In this document: positions 35,142-43,524 of the stretch, piece after piece
How the letters are laid out: every line of letters starts with the position of its first letter
How positions within the stretch are numbered: the first letter of the stretch is position 1
DNA from: Coriobacteriaceae bacterium AM100-PB1-1D-6A
Lineage (GTDB): Bacteria > Actinomycetota > Coriobacteriia > Coriobacteriales > Coriobacteriaceae
Reading direction: 5' to 3'
Length of the DNA: 52,138 nt
Assembly: GCA_027660625.1 (NCBI GenBank)
Contig: JAQDNC010000015.1
Coordinates: 1 to 52,138 of the forward strand
Notes under the pieces: generated by a model
What the model was told of the DNA's origin: nothing
The model's database searches: none
What the model saw: the letters and a program-made list of their open reading frames with translations, nothing else
Program-made: the position numbers and the translations under genes

Positions 35142-35654
35142 ATGGTGGGAGAGATGGATTGCGCGGTTACGTCGGTCGATTTTGACCGGATGCTCAACGG
35201 GCTCGACCGTATTTATTCAGAGTTCGCGCGTGCCTGCGGCCTTTCGGATTGCGCCTATTGGATGCTCGTCGATATCAGCACGGCGGATGAAGATGTTGCC
35301 GTGAGCCGACTCACGAGCGAATGGTTCTATAGCAAGCAGACCATTAACTCGGCAATTAAAACCCTGACGGCGCGAGGGCTTGCGACGCTGGAATTCGCCG
35401 AAGGCAGCCGCAAGAATAAGGTCGTTTGTTTGACCGATGAGGGCCGGCGGTTCGCCGAGCACTATGCGTTGCCGGCGGTTAAAGCCGGGCAGCGTGCCTT
35501 TGGCGCGCTCGAGCCCTGGGAACAGCGTGAGATTATGCGCCTGGTCGGCAAGTTTTCCCACGTGCTCAACGAGGAGTGCGAGGCGTTTAAACAGCAGATA
35601 GCCGCCGAGAGCCAAGTGGAAAAACAAGAAGAGGGGGAGACGTGCGACTCTTAA
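35142..35654 (+). CDS. MarR-family transcriptional regulator
   Basis: A 170-residue winged-helix regulator. The recognition region reads VAVSRLTSEWFYSKQTINSAIKTLTARGLATLEFAEGSRKNKVVCLTDEGRRFAE, which matches the MarR HTH and beta-wing. The N-terminal helix YSEFARACGLSDCAYWMLVDIS is the dimer part. The start may be ATG 35142 or ATG 35154, as the only GGGAG is too close to the second. The stop lies 13 bases inside the following ABC gene. It presumably represses the exporter and releases it on binding a toxic compound. Confidence 0.9.
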   Translation: MVGEMDCAVTSVDFDRMLNGLDRIYSEFARACGLSDCAYWMLVDISTADEDVAVSRLTSEWFYSKQTINSAIKTLTARGLATLEFAEGSRKNKVVCLTDEGRRFAEHYALPAVKAGQRAFGALEPWEQREIMRLVGKFSHVLNEECEAFKQQIAAESQVEKQEEGETCDS

Positions 35655-37378
35655 TGAGGTTTATGAGGCCGTATCGCGGGCTGATTGCGGTGACACTGTT
35701 TGTGCTGCTGATAGATAACGTCGGCACGCTGCTGGTGCCTACGATGTTGGCGAATATGGTCAATACCGGCATCACGACGGGTGATGTCGACTACATCCTG
35801 CGCAACGGCCTGTACATGCTTATCGCGACCGGCATGGCCAGCGGTGGCGCGGTGCTGGGCTGCTATCTTTCGGCCCGCCTGGCAGCCAACGTGGCCTGTG
35901 ACATCCGCAACGCCGTCTACGACAAGTCGCTCGAGCTGTCTGCCAGCGACTTTGAGCGCTTTGGCACCGGCTCGATGATCACACGATCGCTCAACGACAT
36001 CAACGTGATCCAGCAGGCGATTCTGCAGACGATCCAGCTGGTGCTGCCGGTGCCGTTTTTGGCCGTGGCGGGCATCATCTTCGCCTGGCATATCGATCCC
36101 GCCATGGGTACGCTGCTGGGCGCAGTCGTGGCGATTGTGCTGGTGGCGGCGGTCTTTACGGTCGCCAACGCAGCGCCGATTTTTATGCGCCTGCAGAGTT
36201 TTATCGACCGTATGAACGTGGTGTTGCGCGAGAACATCGTGGGCGTGCGCGTCATCCGCGCGTTTAACAAGGAGCGTCATGAGGAGCAGCGCCTGGACGA
36301 GGTGTTTAGCGATTACGCGGCCAATGCCATCAAAGTCAACCACCTGTTTGTGGGCCTCGATAGCTCCAGCTTCTTTCTGATGAACATCGCCGAGGTGGCG
36401 GTGCTGTGGGTGGGAGGCAACCGCGTAGGCGTCCACGCCATGCAAATCGGCAGCATCTCGGCCGTGCTGGAATACGCGATTCTGATCCTGTTCTTTGTGA
36501 TGATGGCGCAGATGGTGATTCTGACGCTTCCGCGCGCCGCGGCGTGCCTCAACCGTGCACAACAGGTGCTCCAGATTGAGCCGAGCATCGTCGATGGCGA
36601 GCGAACGCTCAACGCGGGCGCGTCCGACTCAAAGGACGGAGCAGACGCGGTCGCCGTGTTCGACCATATGTCGTTCCGTTTTGACGACGCCGACGAGGAC
36701 ACCCTGTGCGACCTGAGCTTTGCCTGCCGCCGCGGACAGACCACGGCAATTGTAGGCTCGACGGGATCGGGCAAGTCGACGGTGGCCAAGCTCTTGTTGC
36801 GTTTCCACGATGCCACGAAGGGTGCCATTCGCCTCAATGGTGTTGACCTGCGCGACCTTTCGCAAGACGAGATTCGCGGGCATATCGCCTACGTGCCGCA
36901 GAAGGCTTGGCTGTTCTCGGGCACGGTGGCGAGCAACCTGCGCTATGGCAACGAGGATGCGACCGAGGCCGACATGCTTCACGCGCTGCAGGTTGCCCAG
37001 AGCACCTTTGTGCTCGATCAGCCGCAGGGGCTCGATACCCCGGTGGCGCAGGGCGGTACGAACTTCTCGGGCGGCCAGCGTCAGCGTCTGGCCATCGCCC
37101 GTGCGCTCATGAAGCACGCTGATCTGTATATCTTCGACGATAGCTTTTCGGCCCTGGACTTCAAGACCGACGCGGCCCTGCGCCATGCGCTGCAGGACGA
37201 GACGCGCGATGCCGCGGTTCTCATCATCGCGCAGCGTATCTCGACCATTCTGCATGCCGACCAGATCGTGGTGCTCAAGGATGGCGAGGTCGTGGGCTTG
37301 GGCACGCACGACGAGTTGATGGAGACCTGCGAGGTGTACCGCGCCATCGCGGAATCGCAGATGAAGGGAGGTGAGTAG
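35642..37378 (+). CDS. ABC exporter half-transporter A (degenerate catalytic site)
   Basis: A 578-residue type I exporter subunit: six membrane helices (1-320) and a nucleotide-binding domain (about 335-578). Walker A is GSTGSGKST, the signature FSGGQRQRLAIARAL, and Walker B LYIFDDSFSALD. The catalytic Glu after the Walker B Asp is Asp, which is typical of one partner in heterodimeric exporters. It overlaps marR by 13 bases and is followed at once by its partner. The likely role is multidrug or peptide efflux. Confidence 0.93.
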   Translation: MRLLMRFMRPYRGLIAVTLFVLLIDNVGTLLVPTMLANMVNTGITTGDVDYILRNGLYMLIATGMASGGAVLGCYLSARLAANVACDIRNAVYDKSLELSASDFERFGTGSMITRSLNDINVIQQAILQTIQLVLPVPFLAVAGIIFAWHIDPAMGTLLGAVVAIVLVAAVFTVANAAPIFMRLQSFIDRMNVVLRENIVGVRVIRAFNKERHEEQRLDEVFSDYAANAIKVNHLFVGLDSSSFFLMNIAEVAVLWVGGNRVGVHAMQIGSISAVLEYAILILFFVMMAQMVILTLPRAAACLNRAQQVLQIEPSIVDGERTLNAGASDSKDGADAVAVFDHMSFRFDDADEDTLCDLSFACRRGQTTAIVGSTGSGKSTVAKLLLRFHDATKGAIRLNGVDLRDLSQDEIRGHIAYVPQKAWLFSGTVASNLRYGNEDATEADMLHALQVAQSTFVLDQPQGLDTPVAQGGTNFSGGQRQRLAIARALMKHADLYIFDDSFSALDFKTDAALRHALQDETRDAAVLIIAQRISTILHADQIVVLKDGEVVGLGTHDELMETCEVYRAIAESQMKGGE

Positions 37379-37379
37379 C

Positions 37380-39383
37380 ATGACCGAGGAGCTCAAGAAT
37401 CAGGGCGTCGTTGATGGCGTCGTGGCAGCAGGGACGGCTGAGGAGACGGCGGTCGCGCCCGGTCTGGACGATGCCGCCAAGGCTGCAGCCGAACGCGAGG
37501 CTCGCCGCCAAGCGCTCTACGAGGAAAACGAACGCGCCGAGGACGAGCGCGCCCGTGCTGAGGCAGAGCGCATGCGCGATGTGGGCGACGAGGACGAGGA
37601 CGAGAAACCCAGTGACACCTGGGCGACGGTGCGCCGTCTGTGGAGCGAGGCCGCCGGCGATCACTGGCGTTTCTACCTCGTGTTCGCGAGCATCGTGTTC
37701 TACGCCATCTTTAACACCGCGGCGCCGGCGTACAGCGCTCGCGTCATCGATGAGCTGTGGGGACACGTGAAGCTGGCGTTTGCCAACGACACCACCTTCA
37801 GTATCACCTGGGAGAACTGCGGCAGGACCATCTTCATCTACTTTATGATCTGGACGGCCGCCGCCTCGTTCTACGCGCTCCAGAGCTTTTTGATGTCGAG
37901 CGTGGCCGAACGCCTCAACCTGCGTCTGCGTAACCGCATCGCTCAAAAGCTCAACCGTCTGCCGCTCGCCTATTTTGACGCGCATCGTCCCGGCGAGGTC
38001 GTCAGCCGCGCGACCAACGACTTGGACAAGATGTCCGAAAGCATGCAGCGCGGACTGCTGCAGTTGCTGGTGTCGATCGGCACCGTGGTGGGCGCCGTGG
38101 GCGTGATGTTCGTGTTTAGCGTGCCGCTCACGCTGGTCTTTTTGTTCTTTACGGCGTTGTCGCTGCTGGTGACCAAAGTGGTCTCGTCTCGCACACATGA
38201 CGTGACCGGCGAGCGCCAGGAGTGGGTGTCCAAGATTACGAGTGCGGTCGAGGAAGGCTACTCGGGCCGTCTGGTGATTCGCGCGTTTAACCGCGAGCGT
38301 CAGAGCTCTGCCGAAGTGCATGAGGCCTCGAGGGAGCTGGCGCGCGTGAGTACCAAGGCCGACTTTATGATCAATGCCGTCGGTCCTGCGGTGCGCTTTA
38401 TCGGCCGTTTGGCGCAGATCGTGATCGCGCTGGTGGGCTGCAGCATGCTGGTCGCCGGTCACATGACCGTCGGCGTGTTCCAGGCGTTCTTCCAGTTTAT
38501 CTACGAGGCATCCGAACCCATGACGCAGCTGTCGTTTACTTTCAACTCGCTGCAGAGCGCGTTAGCGAGTGCGGAGCGCGTGTTCGACCTGCTCGATGAG
38601 CCCGAGATGGAGGCCGATCCGCTGTCGGACGAGGCCGCCAAGCTGCCGGGCCGCGTTGAGGGCCGCGTCGCTTTTGAGCACGTGCGCTTTGGTTATTCGT
38701 CCGACAAACCTCTTATGCGCGACGTGTCGTTTGCCGCCGAGCCGGGCCAGAAGATCGCCGTGGTGGGAACTACGGGTGCGGGTAAGACCACGCTCATCAA
38801 CCTGCTTATGCGCTTTTACGAGATCGACGGCGGCCGCATTACGCTCGACGGCGTGGATACGAGCCGCATGGACCGCGGCGAGCTGCGCCAGCAGTTTGGC
38901 ATGGTGCTGCAGGACGCCTGGCTGTTCGACGGCACGATTGCCGAAAACATCGCCTACGGCTGCCCCGAGGCAACGCGCGACGAGATCGTGGCGGCTGCGC
39001 GCGCCGCGCAGGTCGACTTCTTTGTGCGCACTATGCCGCAGGGCTACGACACGCGTGTGGCTAACGATGCCGAGAGCATCAGCCAAGGCCAACGTCAGTT
39101 GCTGACCATCGCGCGCGTGCTGCTCAACAATCCGGCGATTCTCATCCTGGACGAGGCGACCTCAAGCGTGGACACGCGCACCGAGCTCGCCATCGGCCGC
39201 GCCATGGACGCGCTCATGCGCGGGCGCACGAGCTTTGTGATCGCGCACCGTCTGTCGACGATCGTCGATGCCGACCTGATCTTGGTTATGGATCACGGCA
39301 ACATTATCGAGCAAGGCACGCATAAGGAGCTGCTGGCTGCCGAGGGTGCCTATGCCGACCTCTACCTAAGCCAGTTCGCATAA
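37380..39383 (+). CDS. ABC exporter half-transporter B (canonical catalytic site)
   Basis: A 667-residue partner subunit. A charged Ala/Glu/Arg-rich N-terminal segment of about 80 residues, probably helical, precedes the six-helix membrane domain. The nucleotide-binding domain has Walker A GTTGAGKTT, signature ISQGQRQLLTIARVL and Walker B LILDEATSSVD with an intact Glu. GGGAGG is eight bases from ATG 37380; GTG 37371 overlaps that site and is not used. The pair with the preceding gene fits the asymmetric TM287/288 or LmrCD-like layout. Confidence 0.93.
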   Translation: MTEELKNQGVVDGVVAAGTAEETAVAPGLDDAAKAAAEREARRQALYEENERAEDERARAEAERMRDVGDEDEDEKPSDTWATVRRLWSEAAGDHWRFYLVFASIVFYAIFNTAAPAYSARVIDELWGHVKLAFANDTTFSITWENCGRTIFIYFMIWTAAASFYALQSFLMSSVAERLNLRLRNRIAQKLNRLPLAYFDAHRPGEVVSRATNDLDKMSESMQRGLLQLLVSIGTVVGAVGVMFVFSVPLTLVFLFFTALSLLVTKVVSSRTHDVTGERQEWVSKITSAVEEGYSGRLVIRAFNRERQSSAEVHEASRELARVSTKADFMINAVGPAVRFIGRLAQIVIALVGCSMLVAGHMTVGVFQAFFQFIYEASEPMTQLSFTFNSLQSALASAERVFDLLDEPEMEADPLSDEAAKLPGRVEGRVAFEHVRFGYSSDKPLMRDVSFAAEPGQKIAVVGTTGAGKTTLINLLMRFYEIDGGRITLDGVDTSRMDRGELRQQFGMVLQDAWLFDGTIAENIAYGCPEATRDEIVAAARAAQVDFFVRTMPQGYDTRVANDAESISQGQRQLLTIARVLLNNPAILILDEATSSVDTRTELAIGRAMDALMRGRTSFVIAHRLSTIVDADLILVMDHGNIIEQGTHKELLAAEGAYADLYLSQFA

Positions 39384-39421
39384 GGTGACAAAGGGGCAGT
39401 CCCGCATGCCACATCGAAAAG

Positions 39422-39458
39422 AAGGCGCGCCGGGGGCGGATTCCCTGGCGCGCCTTTT
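39422..39458. terminator. Bidirectional terminator, exporter operon / cysE
   Basis: AAGGCGCGCC and GGCGCGCCTT pair around a 15-base loop, with AAAAG on one side and TTTTG on the other. A short GTGACAAAGGGGCAGTCCC segment just before it (39385-39403) resembles one arm of a REP-type palindrome. Confidence 0.8.
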
Positions 39459-39494
39459 GTGCTGGCGTTAATGCTGTGGCGGTTGCCCGCGGCC

Positions 39495-40199
39495 CTAGCG
39501 CTCGTCCACGAGCTTGGCGACGAGGGCCTTGAGCTCGGCCACCTCTCGCTCGAGTTCCTTGACGCGGCGGGCGTTCTCAGCGATGCCTTGACGGTTGAGC
39601 GCGGACTGCTCGGCGGCGGCGTCGGGCATGTACTCGCGATGCTGCTTGGCGTCGAAGCTCTCCTCGAACACGCGGCAGCCGTTACGCTTGATGATGCGTC
39701 CCGGCACGCCAACGACGGTGCAGTTGTCGGGCACGTCCTTAACGACAACCGAGTTGCCGCCGATCTTGACGTTGTTGCCGATGCGAATGTTGCCGAGCAC
39801 CTTGGCGCCCGTGCCCACGGTGACGTTGTTGCCCAGGGTGGGGTGGCGCTTGCCGGTCTCGTTGCCGGTACCGCCGAGCGTGACGCCCTGGTAGAGCACG
39901 CAGTTGTCGCCCACGATGGTGGTTTCGCCGATGACGACGCCCATGGCGTGGTCGATAAAGAGATGCTTGCCGATCTGCGCGGCAGGGTGAATCTCGACGC
40001 CGGTGATGTGGCGGGTGATTTGCGAGAGCACACGGGCGAGTGAGCGATGACCGTGCTCCCACAGCCAGTGCTCGGGCACGTGGTTCCACTTGGCGTGCAG
40101 GCCAGGATAGGAAAGGAAGATGACTAGACCGTTTTGCGCGGCGGGGTCCTGCGCCTGGACGGTCTTGATGTCCTCGCGAATGGTATTGATAAAGCTCAC
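39495..40199 (-). CDS. cysE: Serine O-acetyltransferase
   Basis: A 234-residue enzyme that acetylates serine with acetyl-CoA, the first step of cysteine synthesis. The left-handed beta-helix hexapeptide repeats run from [33 protein letters not shown] through [30 protein letters not shown]. The catalytic His is in FIDHAMG. The C-terminus adds a coiled-coil helix ([20 protein letters not shown]), which is uncommon for short CysE. GGGAGG lies seven bases from GTG 40199; the frame upstream to 40403 lacks support. The product acts in the cytoplasm, usually in complex with CysK, which is not in the window. Confidence 0.92.
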   Translation of the reverse strand: MSFINTIREDIKTVQAQDPAAQNGLVIFLSYPGLHAKWNHVPEHWLWEHGHRSLARVLSQITRHITGVEIHPAAQIGKHLFIDHAMGVVIGETTIVGDNCVLYQGVTLGGTGNETGKRHPTLGNNVTVGTGAKVLGNIRIGNNVKIGGNSVVVKDVPDNCTVVGVPGRIIKRNGCRVFEESFDAKQHREYMPDAAAEQSALNRQGIAENARRVKELEREVAELKALVAKLVDER

Positions 40200-40240
40200 C
40201 GGCCGCCCTCCCTTAGCGCCATGGCAATGCGATTCAATAA

Positions 40241-40257
40241 AGTATAGCGATTCGCTA
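40241..40257 (-). promoter_or_regulatory. cysE promoter -10 with overlapping palindrome
   Basis: On the minus strand TATACT (40246-40241) is a good -10 about 40 bases before the GTG. The perfect palindrome TAGCGATTCGCTA (40245-40257) overlaps its upstream edge. No good -35 is seen. The palindrome is a candidate repressor or activator site. Confidence 0.45.
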
Positions 40258-40422
40258 GGGATTAGGAAGAACAATCTTGGCGGCTTTGCGCGACAGGTGT
40301 CAGTTATGCAAACTTGCTGGTAATGAAGTAAGACTTTTGAGGGGTTTGGCCCGTGCTCGCGCCGCAACCGTATACTGGTCAACTTGGACGTATCCGCGCC
40401 CACAACTGAGAGGTTTTACTTC

Positions 40423-41070
40423 ATGGGTTTCATCAATTTCATTGCCGAGCTGCTTAAGGATCCGCGCGCTGCGATCGCCAGCTGGATCGCCGCCGGCCCG
40501 CTTATGGCCTACGGCTGCGTGTTCCTGATCATCTTCATTGAGACAGGCGTGGTGTTCTTCCCGTTCCTTCCCGGCGACTCGCTGCTGTTTGCCTCGGGCT
40601 TCTTTGCCCACAACGGCGGCTTTAACATCGTGGCGCTTCTGGCCACCGCATGGGCCGCAGCCATCCTGGGCGATCAGTGCAACTTTATGATCGGCCACTT
40701 CTTTGGCCGCAAGATCATCGCCTCGGGCAAGGTAAAGGCCATGACGCCCGAGCGCATCAAAAAGTCCGAGGATTTCCTGGATAAGTGGGGCCATCTGGCC
40801 ATCTTCCTCGGCCGCTTCTTCCCGTTCATCCGCACTTTTGTGCCTTTTATCGCCGGCATGGGCGGCATGCATTGGCGCAACTTCGTTGTCTTTAACGTGC
40901 TGGGCGGCATTACCTGGTCGACGGTCTTTACGCTGCTGGGCTACTTCTTTGGCGGCATTCCCTTTGTGCAGGAGCACTTTGAGCTGCTGATTATCGGCAT
41001 TGTCGCCGTGTCGATCATCCCGACCGTGGTCGGCTTGGTTAAGGCTAAGCTGGGCAAAAAGAACGCATAG
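40423..41070 (+). CDS. DedA-family membrane protein
   Basis: A 215-residue polytopic protein of the DedA/SNARE-associated family, which acts as undecaprenyl-phosphate or phospholipid flippase or scramblase in characterised members. The motif FIETGVVFFPFLPGDSLLFASGFFA and the re-entrant signature FLGRFFPFIRTFVPFIAGMGGMHWRNFVVFNVLGGITW are clear, with the conserved Arg residues. GAGAGG precedes ATG 40423. It is divergent from cysE and has its own terminator. Confidence 0.92.
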   Translation: MGFINFIAELLKDPRAAIASWIAAGPLMAYGCVFLIIFIETGVVFFPFLPGDSLLFASGFFAHNGGFNIVALLATAWAAAILGDQCNFMIGHFFGRKIIASGKVKAMTPERIKKSEDFLDKWGHLAIFLGRFFPFIRTFVPFIAGMGGMHWRNFVVFNVLGGITWSTVFTLLGYFFGGIPFVQEHFELLIIGIVAVSIIPTVVGLVKAKLGKKNA

Positions 41071-41098
41071 CTCGAGCCGGCTCACAAATCGTGTCGTT

Positions 41099-41134
41099 GA
41101 GGCCCGTCACCGTTTACGGTGGCGGGCCTCTTTA
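41099..41134 (+). terminator. dedA terminator
   Basis: GAGGCCCGTCACCG and CGGTGGCGGGCCTC pair (one G-T) around TTTA, followed by TTTA. Confidence 0.82.
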
Positions 41135-41154
41135 GTTTCGGTCAAATGAAAATA

Positions 41155-41170
41155 CTTTAGTTAGTTAAAG
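41155..41170. promoter_or_regulatory. Candidate operator of the CTTTnnCTAACTAAAG family, site 3
   Basis: Plus strand CTTTAGTTAGTTAAAG; the reverse strand reads CTTTAACTAACTAAAG, which matches site 2 (10784-10799) at 15 of 16 positions. It lies 30 bases before TACAAT (41201-41206), a plausible ilvE -10. Confidence 0.55.
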
Positions 41171-41213
41171 AAAAACGTTTTATCCGACGCGCGTGCGGAG
41201 TACAATCTCGTGC

Positions 41214-41363
41214 ATGCGAATCGACGTGCCATTGGCTTTGATGCCGTTCGCGTGTCCCGTCCGGCTCTACGCTCCGGGCGTGCGACGTTGCGACGCGGTC
41301 GGCCTCGGTCCTTGCGTGCGAGTTCGCGAGTATGCAACTGTGTATGTAAGGAGCGACATATGA
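41214..41363 (+). CDS. Possible valine-rich leader peptide of ilvE
   Basis: A 49-codon frame starts at ATG 41214, just after TACAAT, and ends with TGA that overlaps the ilvE start codon (ATGA). Eight of its 49 residues are Val, and there are also Leu and Ile. GGAG at 41197-41200 is a distant binding site. No attenuator hairpin pair was identified. A real leader or a chance frame are both possible. Confidence 0.25.
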   Translation: MRIDVPLALMPFACPVRLYAPGVRRCDAVGLGPCVRVREYATVYVRSDI

Positions 41364-42412
41364 CTGTCGAGAAGAAGGATATCGATTGGGGTAGCCTCGG
41401 CTTTGGCTACATGAAGACCGATTACAGCTACGAGGCTCATTGGAAGGACGGCGAGTGGGACGAGGGCGGCCTGACCACCGACCACACCTTGCATGTCTCC
41501 GAGTGCGGCGGCATCTTCCATTATTGCCAGGAGGTCTTTGAGGGCCTGAAGGCCTACACCGCCGAGGACGGCAGCATCGTCTGCTTCCGTCCCGACATGA
41601 ACGCCGAGCGCATGTATAACTCTGCCCAGCGCCTCGAGATGCCCCCGTTCCCCAAGGATAAGTTTGTTGAGGCCGTCAAGCAGGTCGTTTCTGCCAACGC
41701 CGCTTGGGTTCCGCCCTTCGGTTCTGGTGCGACCCTGTACGTGCGTCCGTTTATGATCGGCTCCGGTGACGTGATCGGCGTGGCTCCCGCTCCTGAGTAC
41801 ACGTTCCGCATTCTCGTGACCCCGGTCGGTCCGTACTTTAAGGGCGGCCTCAAGCCCGTCAAGCTGCGCGTTTCCGAGTACGACCGCGCCGCACCGCACG
41901 GCACCGGCAATATCAAGGCCGGCCTGAACTACGCCATGTCCCTCAAGCCCACGATGGAGGCCCATCGCGAGGGTTATGCCGAGAACCTGTATCTCGACTC
42001 CGAGTCCCGCACCTATGTCGAGGAGACCGGTGGCGCGAACGTTCTGTTCGTGAAGGAGAACGGCACCCTCGTCGTTCCTCAGTCGCACACCGACTCCATC
42101 CTGCCCTCCATCACCCGTCGCTCGCTCGTTCAGGTTGCCGAGGATTTGGGCATGACCGTCGACCAGCGTCCCGTCGAGTGGGCCGAGGTCAAGGCCGGCA
42201 CCTTTGTGGAATGCGGCCTGTGCGGCACCGCTGCCGTCATCTCCCCGGTGGGCGAGATCGACAACAAGGTCTACGGTGCCGATGAGACCGTGACCTTCCC
42301 GGCTGGCTGCACCGAGATCGGCCCCGTGATGAAGAAGCTTCGCGAGACCCTGACTGGTATTCAGTCCGGTGCTGTCGAGGATAAGCACAACTGGGTTTAC
42401 ACCGTCGCATAA
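41360..42412 (+). CDS. ilvE: Branched-chain amino acid aminotransferase
   Basis: A 350-residue fold-type IV PLP enzyme for the last step of Leu, Ile and Val synthesis or the first step of their breakdown. The PLP lysine is Lys186 in HGTGNIKAGLNYA. FHYCQEVFEGLKAY, YVRPFMIGSGDVIGV, YVEETGGANVLFV, LPSITRRSLVQVAEDLGM and GTAAVISPVGEI are characteristic of the longer eukaryote-like BCAT group. AAGGAG lies just before ATG 41360. A frame open from 41210 is rejected because its first 50 residues are Arg-rich and unlike the family. Confidence 0.95.
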   Translation: MTVEKKDIDWGSLGFGYMKTDYSYEAHWKDGEWDEGGLTTDHTLHVSECGGIFHYCQEVFEGLKAYTAEDGSIVCFRPDMNAERMYNSAQRLEMPPFPKDKFVEAVKQVVSANAAWVPPFGSGATLYVRPFMIGSGDVIGVAPAPEYTFRILVTPVGPYFKGGLKPVKLRVSEYDRAAPHGTGNIKAGLNYAMSLKPTMEAHREGYAENLYLDSESRTYVEETGGANVLFVKENGTLVVPQSHTDSILPSITRRSLVQVAEDLGMTVDQRPVEWAEVKAGTFVECGLCGTAAVISPVGEIDNKVYGADETVTFPAGCTEIGPVMKKLRETLTGIQSGAVEDKHNWVYTVA

Positions 42413-42430
42413 GCTGCCTTGTATGTCCGG

Positions 42431-42551
42431 CCCGAGGGCAACCTACCTTTCCGGCGCGTCCTCGGACATGAAAGAACCTCCGCTGCGCACTTCGTGCGGC
42501 GGAGGTTCTTTCGTCCTGCGGAGTGCGCCGGAAAGGTAGGTTGCCCTCGGG
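42431..42551. repeat. Nested long inverted repeat, 27-bp perfect arms
   Basis: The arm 42431-42457 is the exact reverse complement of 42525-42551. Inside is a second hairpin, GAAAGAACCTCCGC with GCGGAGGTTCTTTC (42470-42483 and 42499-42512), which itself encloses CGCAC/GTGCG. It starts 18 bases after ilvE. The layout is the same as at 10589-10727 although the bases differ. It could end ilvE transcription (inner stem followed by TTTC) but the outer arms are not needed for that. Confidence 0.9.
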
Positions 42552-42608
42552 ACTGCGTTACCTCGGTACTGCCGTTACGGGCAATATAGATCTGAATTAA
42601 AGATGGTA

Positions 42609-42637
42609 CGCGGCCTTTTGGCCGCGCTTTTGTTTTG
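42609..42637 (+). terminator. Short terminator-like hairpin
   Basis: GCGGCC and GGCCGC with loop TTTT are followed by GCTTTTGTTTT. It could end readthrough from ilvE. Confidence 0.6.
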
Positions 42638-42661
42638 CTTCGAGCCATGTGGGGGGGTGGT

Positions 42662-42874
42662 GGCGACGTGCATTTTTGCGAGTATTCTGCAATCGAAGGC
42701 CCTTGCATACCGACCTCGGGCGAAAAATCGGGATTTATCGATGTTTTCTACGAATGATGGGCGGGGCTATGGGCTGATAGCGTTTGATTTGCAGGAATAT
42801 TCGCGGTCTTTGGCATTTATCGTGGCGCTCGAAGCTGTCGGGCATGCTGAATACTCACAAAAATGCACGGCGCC
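42662..42874. repeat. 213-bp element bounded by 30-bp imperfect inverted repeats
   Basis: The end 42662-42691 and the end 42845-42874 are inverted copies with three mismatches; the inner 24 bases contain GTGCATTTTTG and GAGTATTC. The interior is richer in AT than its surroundings and holds no convincing gene, although frames across it can be opened on both strands. Size, terminal repeats and intergenic position fit a miniature inverted-repeat element. No target-site duplication was evident. Confidence 0.7.
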
Positions 42875-42898
42875 TTGAGGGGGACCTTCGCGACAAAG

Positions 42899-42938
42899 GA
42901 AACCGCCCCGTCGAAGTATGCATTCGACGGGGCGGTTT
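42899..42938 (-). terminator. lemA terminator
   Basis: AAACCGCCCCGTCGAA and TTCGACGGGGCGGTTT form a perfect 16-bp stem. On the minus strand it follows the lemA stop and ends in a T-rich arm. Confidence 0.85.
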
Positions 42939-42972
42939 ATGCAAAAACGGTTGTGGATGCGTCAACGGCTCA

Positions 42973-43524
42973 CTAGAACTTGACGGTCGGTGCCTGGCGG
43001 GCGGCCTCGGCGGCCTCGAAGCCCTGGCGCTCCTTAAACTGGAAGATGCCGGCAAAGATAACAGCCGGGAACGTCTGGATGGCGTTGTTGTAGCTGAGCA
43101 CGCAATCGTTGTAGCTCTGGCGCGCGTAGCTCACCTTGTTCTCGGTGTCCTCGAGCGTGGACTGGAGCTGCGTAAAGTTGGTATTTGCCTTAAGGTCGGG
43201 GTAGGCCTCGGCGACGGCAAAGAGCTGGCGCAGCGCACCGGTCAGCACGTTGTCCGCTTCCATCTTGGCCTCGGGGGTGGTGGCGCTCACGGCGGCGTTG
43301 CGCGCGTTGACTACGGCGGCGAGCGTGTCCTGCTCGTGCTTGGCGTAGCCCTTGACGGTCTCGACCAGGTTAGGGATCAGGTCGTTGCGGCGCTGCAGCT
43401 GCGTGTCGATGTTCTGCCAGGCATTATCGATGCGATTGCGCTTGGTGACCATGTTGTTGTAGATGCCGGCGATGGCGCTGGCGATCACAACGACAACAAC
43501 GATACCGATGATGACGGGAAGCAT
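42973..43524 (-). CDS. lemA: LemA family protein
   Basis: A 183-residue protein of the LemA family. One N-terminal membrane helix (about 2-22) is followed by a helical domain with the family blocks NRIDNAWQNIDTQLQRRNDLIPNLVETVKGYAKHE, ARNAAVSA, FAVAEAYPDLKANTNFTQLQSTLEDTENKVSYARQSYND and FKERQGFE. The function is unknown; the family is widespread and often neighbours membrane proteases or TPM-domain proteins, absent here. CGGAG precedes the ATG. TATACT at 43591-43586 is a possible -10. It is divergent from the TetR gene. Confidence 0.92.
   Translation of the reverse strand: MLPVIIGIVVVVVIASAIAGIYNNMVTKRNRIDNAWQNIDTQLQRRNDLIPNLVETVKGYAKHEQDTLAAVVNARNAAVSATTPEAKMEADNVLTGALRQLFAVAEAYPDLKANTNFTQLQSTLEDTENKVSYARQSYNDCVLSYNNAIQTFPAVIFAGIFQFKERQGFEAAEAARQAPTVKF

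Noticed and set aside
35642..37378. Altered Walker B of the exporter subunit as a damaged gene
   Set aside because: Loss of the catalytic Glu in one subunit is normal for heterodimeric ABC exporters, and the same pattern is seen in the second pair (46806-50546).
41171..41359. T-box or other riboswitch in the ilvE leader
   Set aside because: No T-box sequence (TGG-containing bulge element) and no terminator/antiterminator pair could be found.
42603..42878. Frame across the 213-bp inverted-repeat element
   Set aside because: The end peptide arises in both orientations from the terminal repeats, so it is a by-product of the repeat, not a gene.
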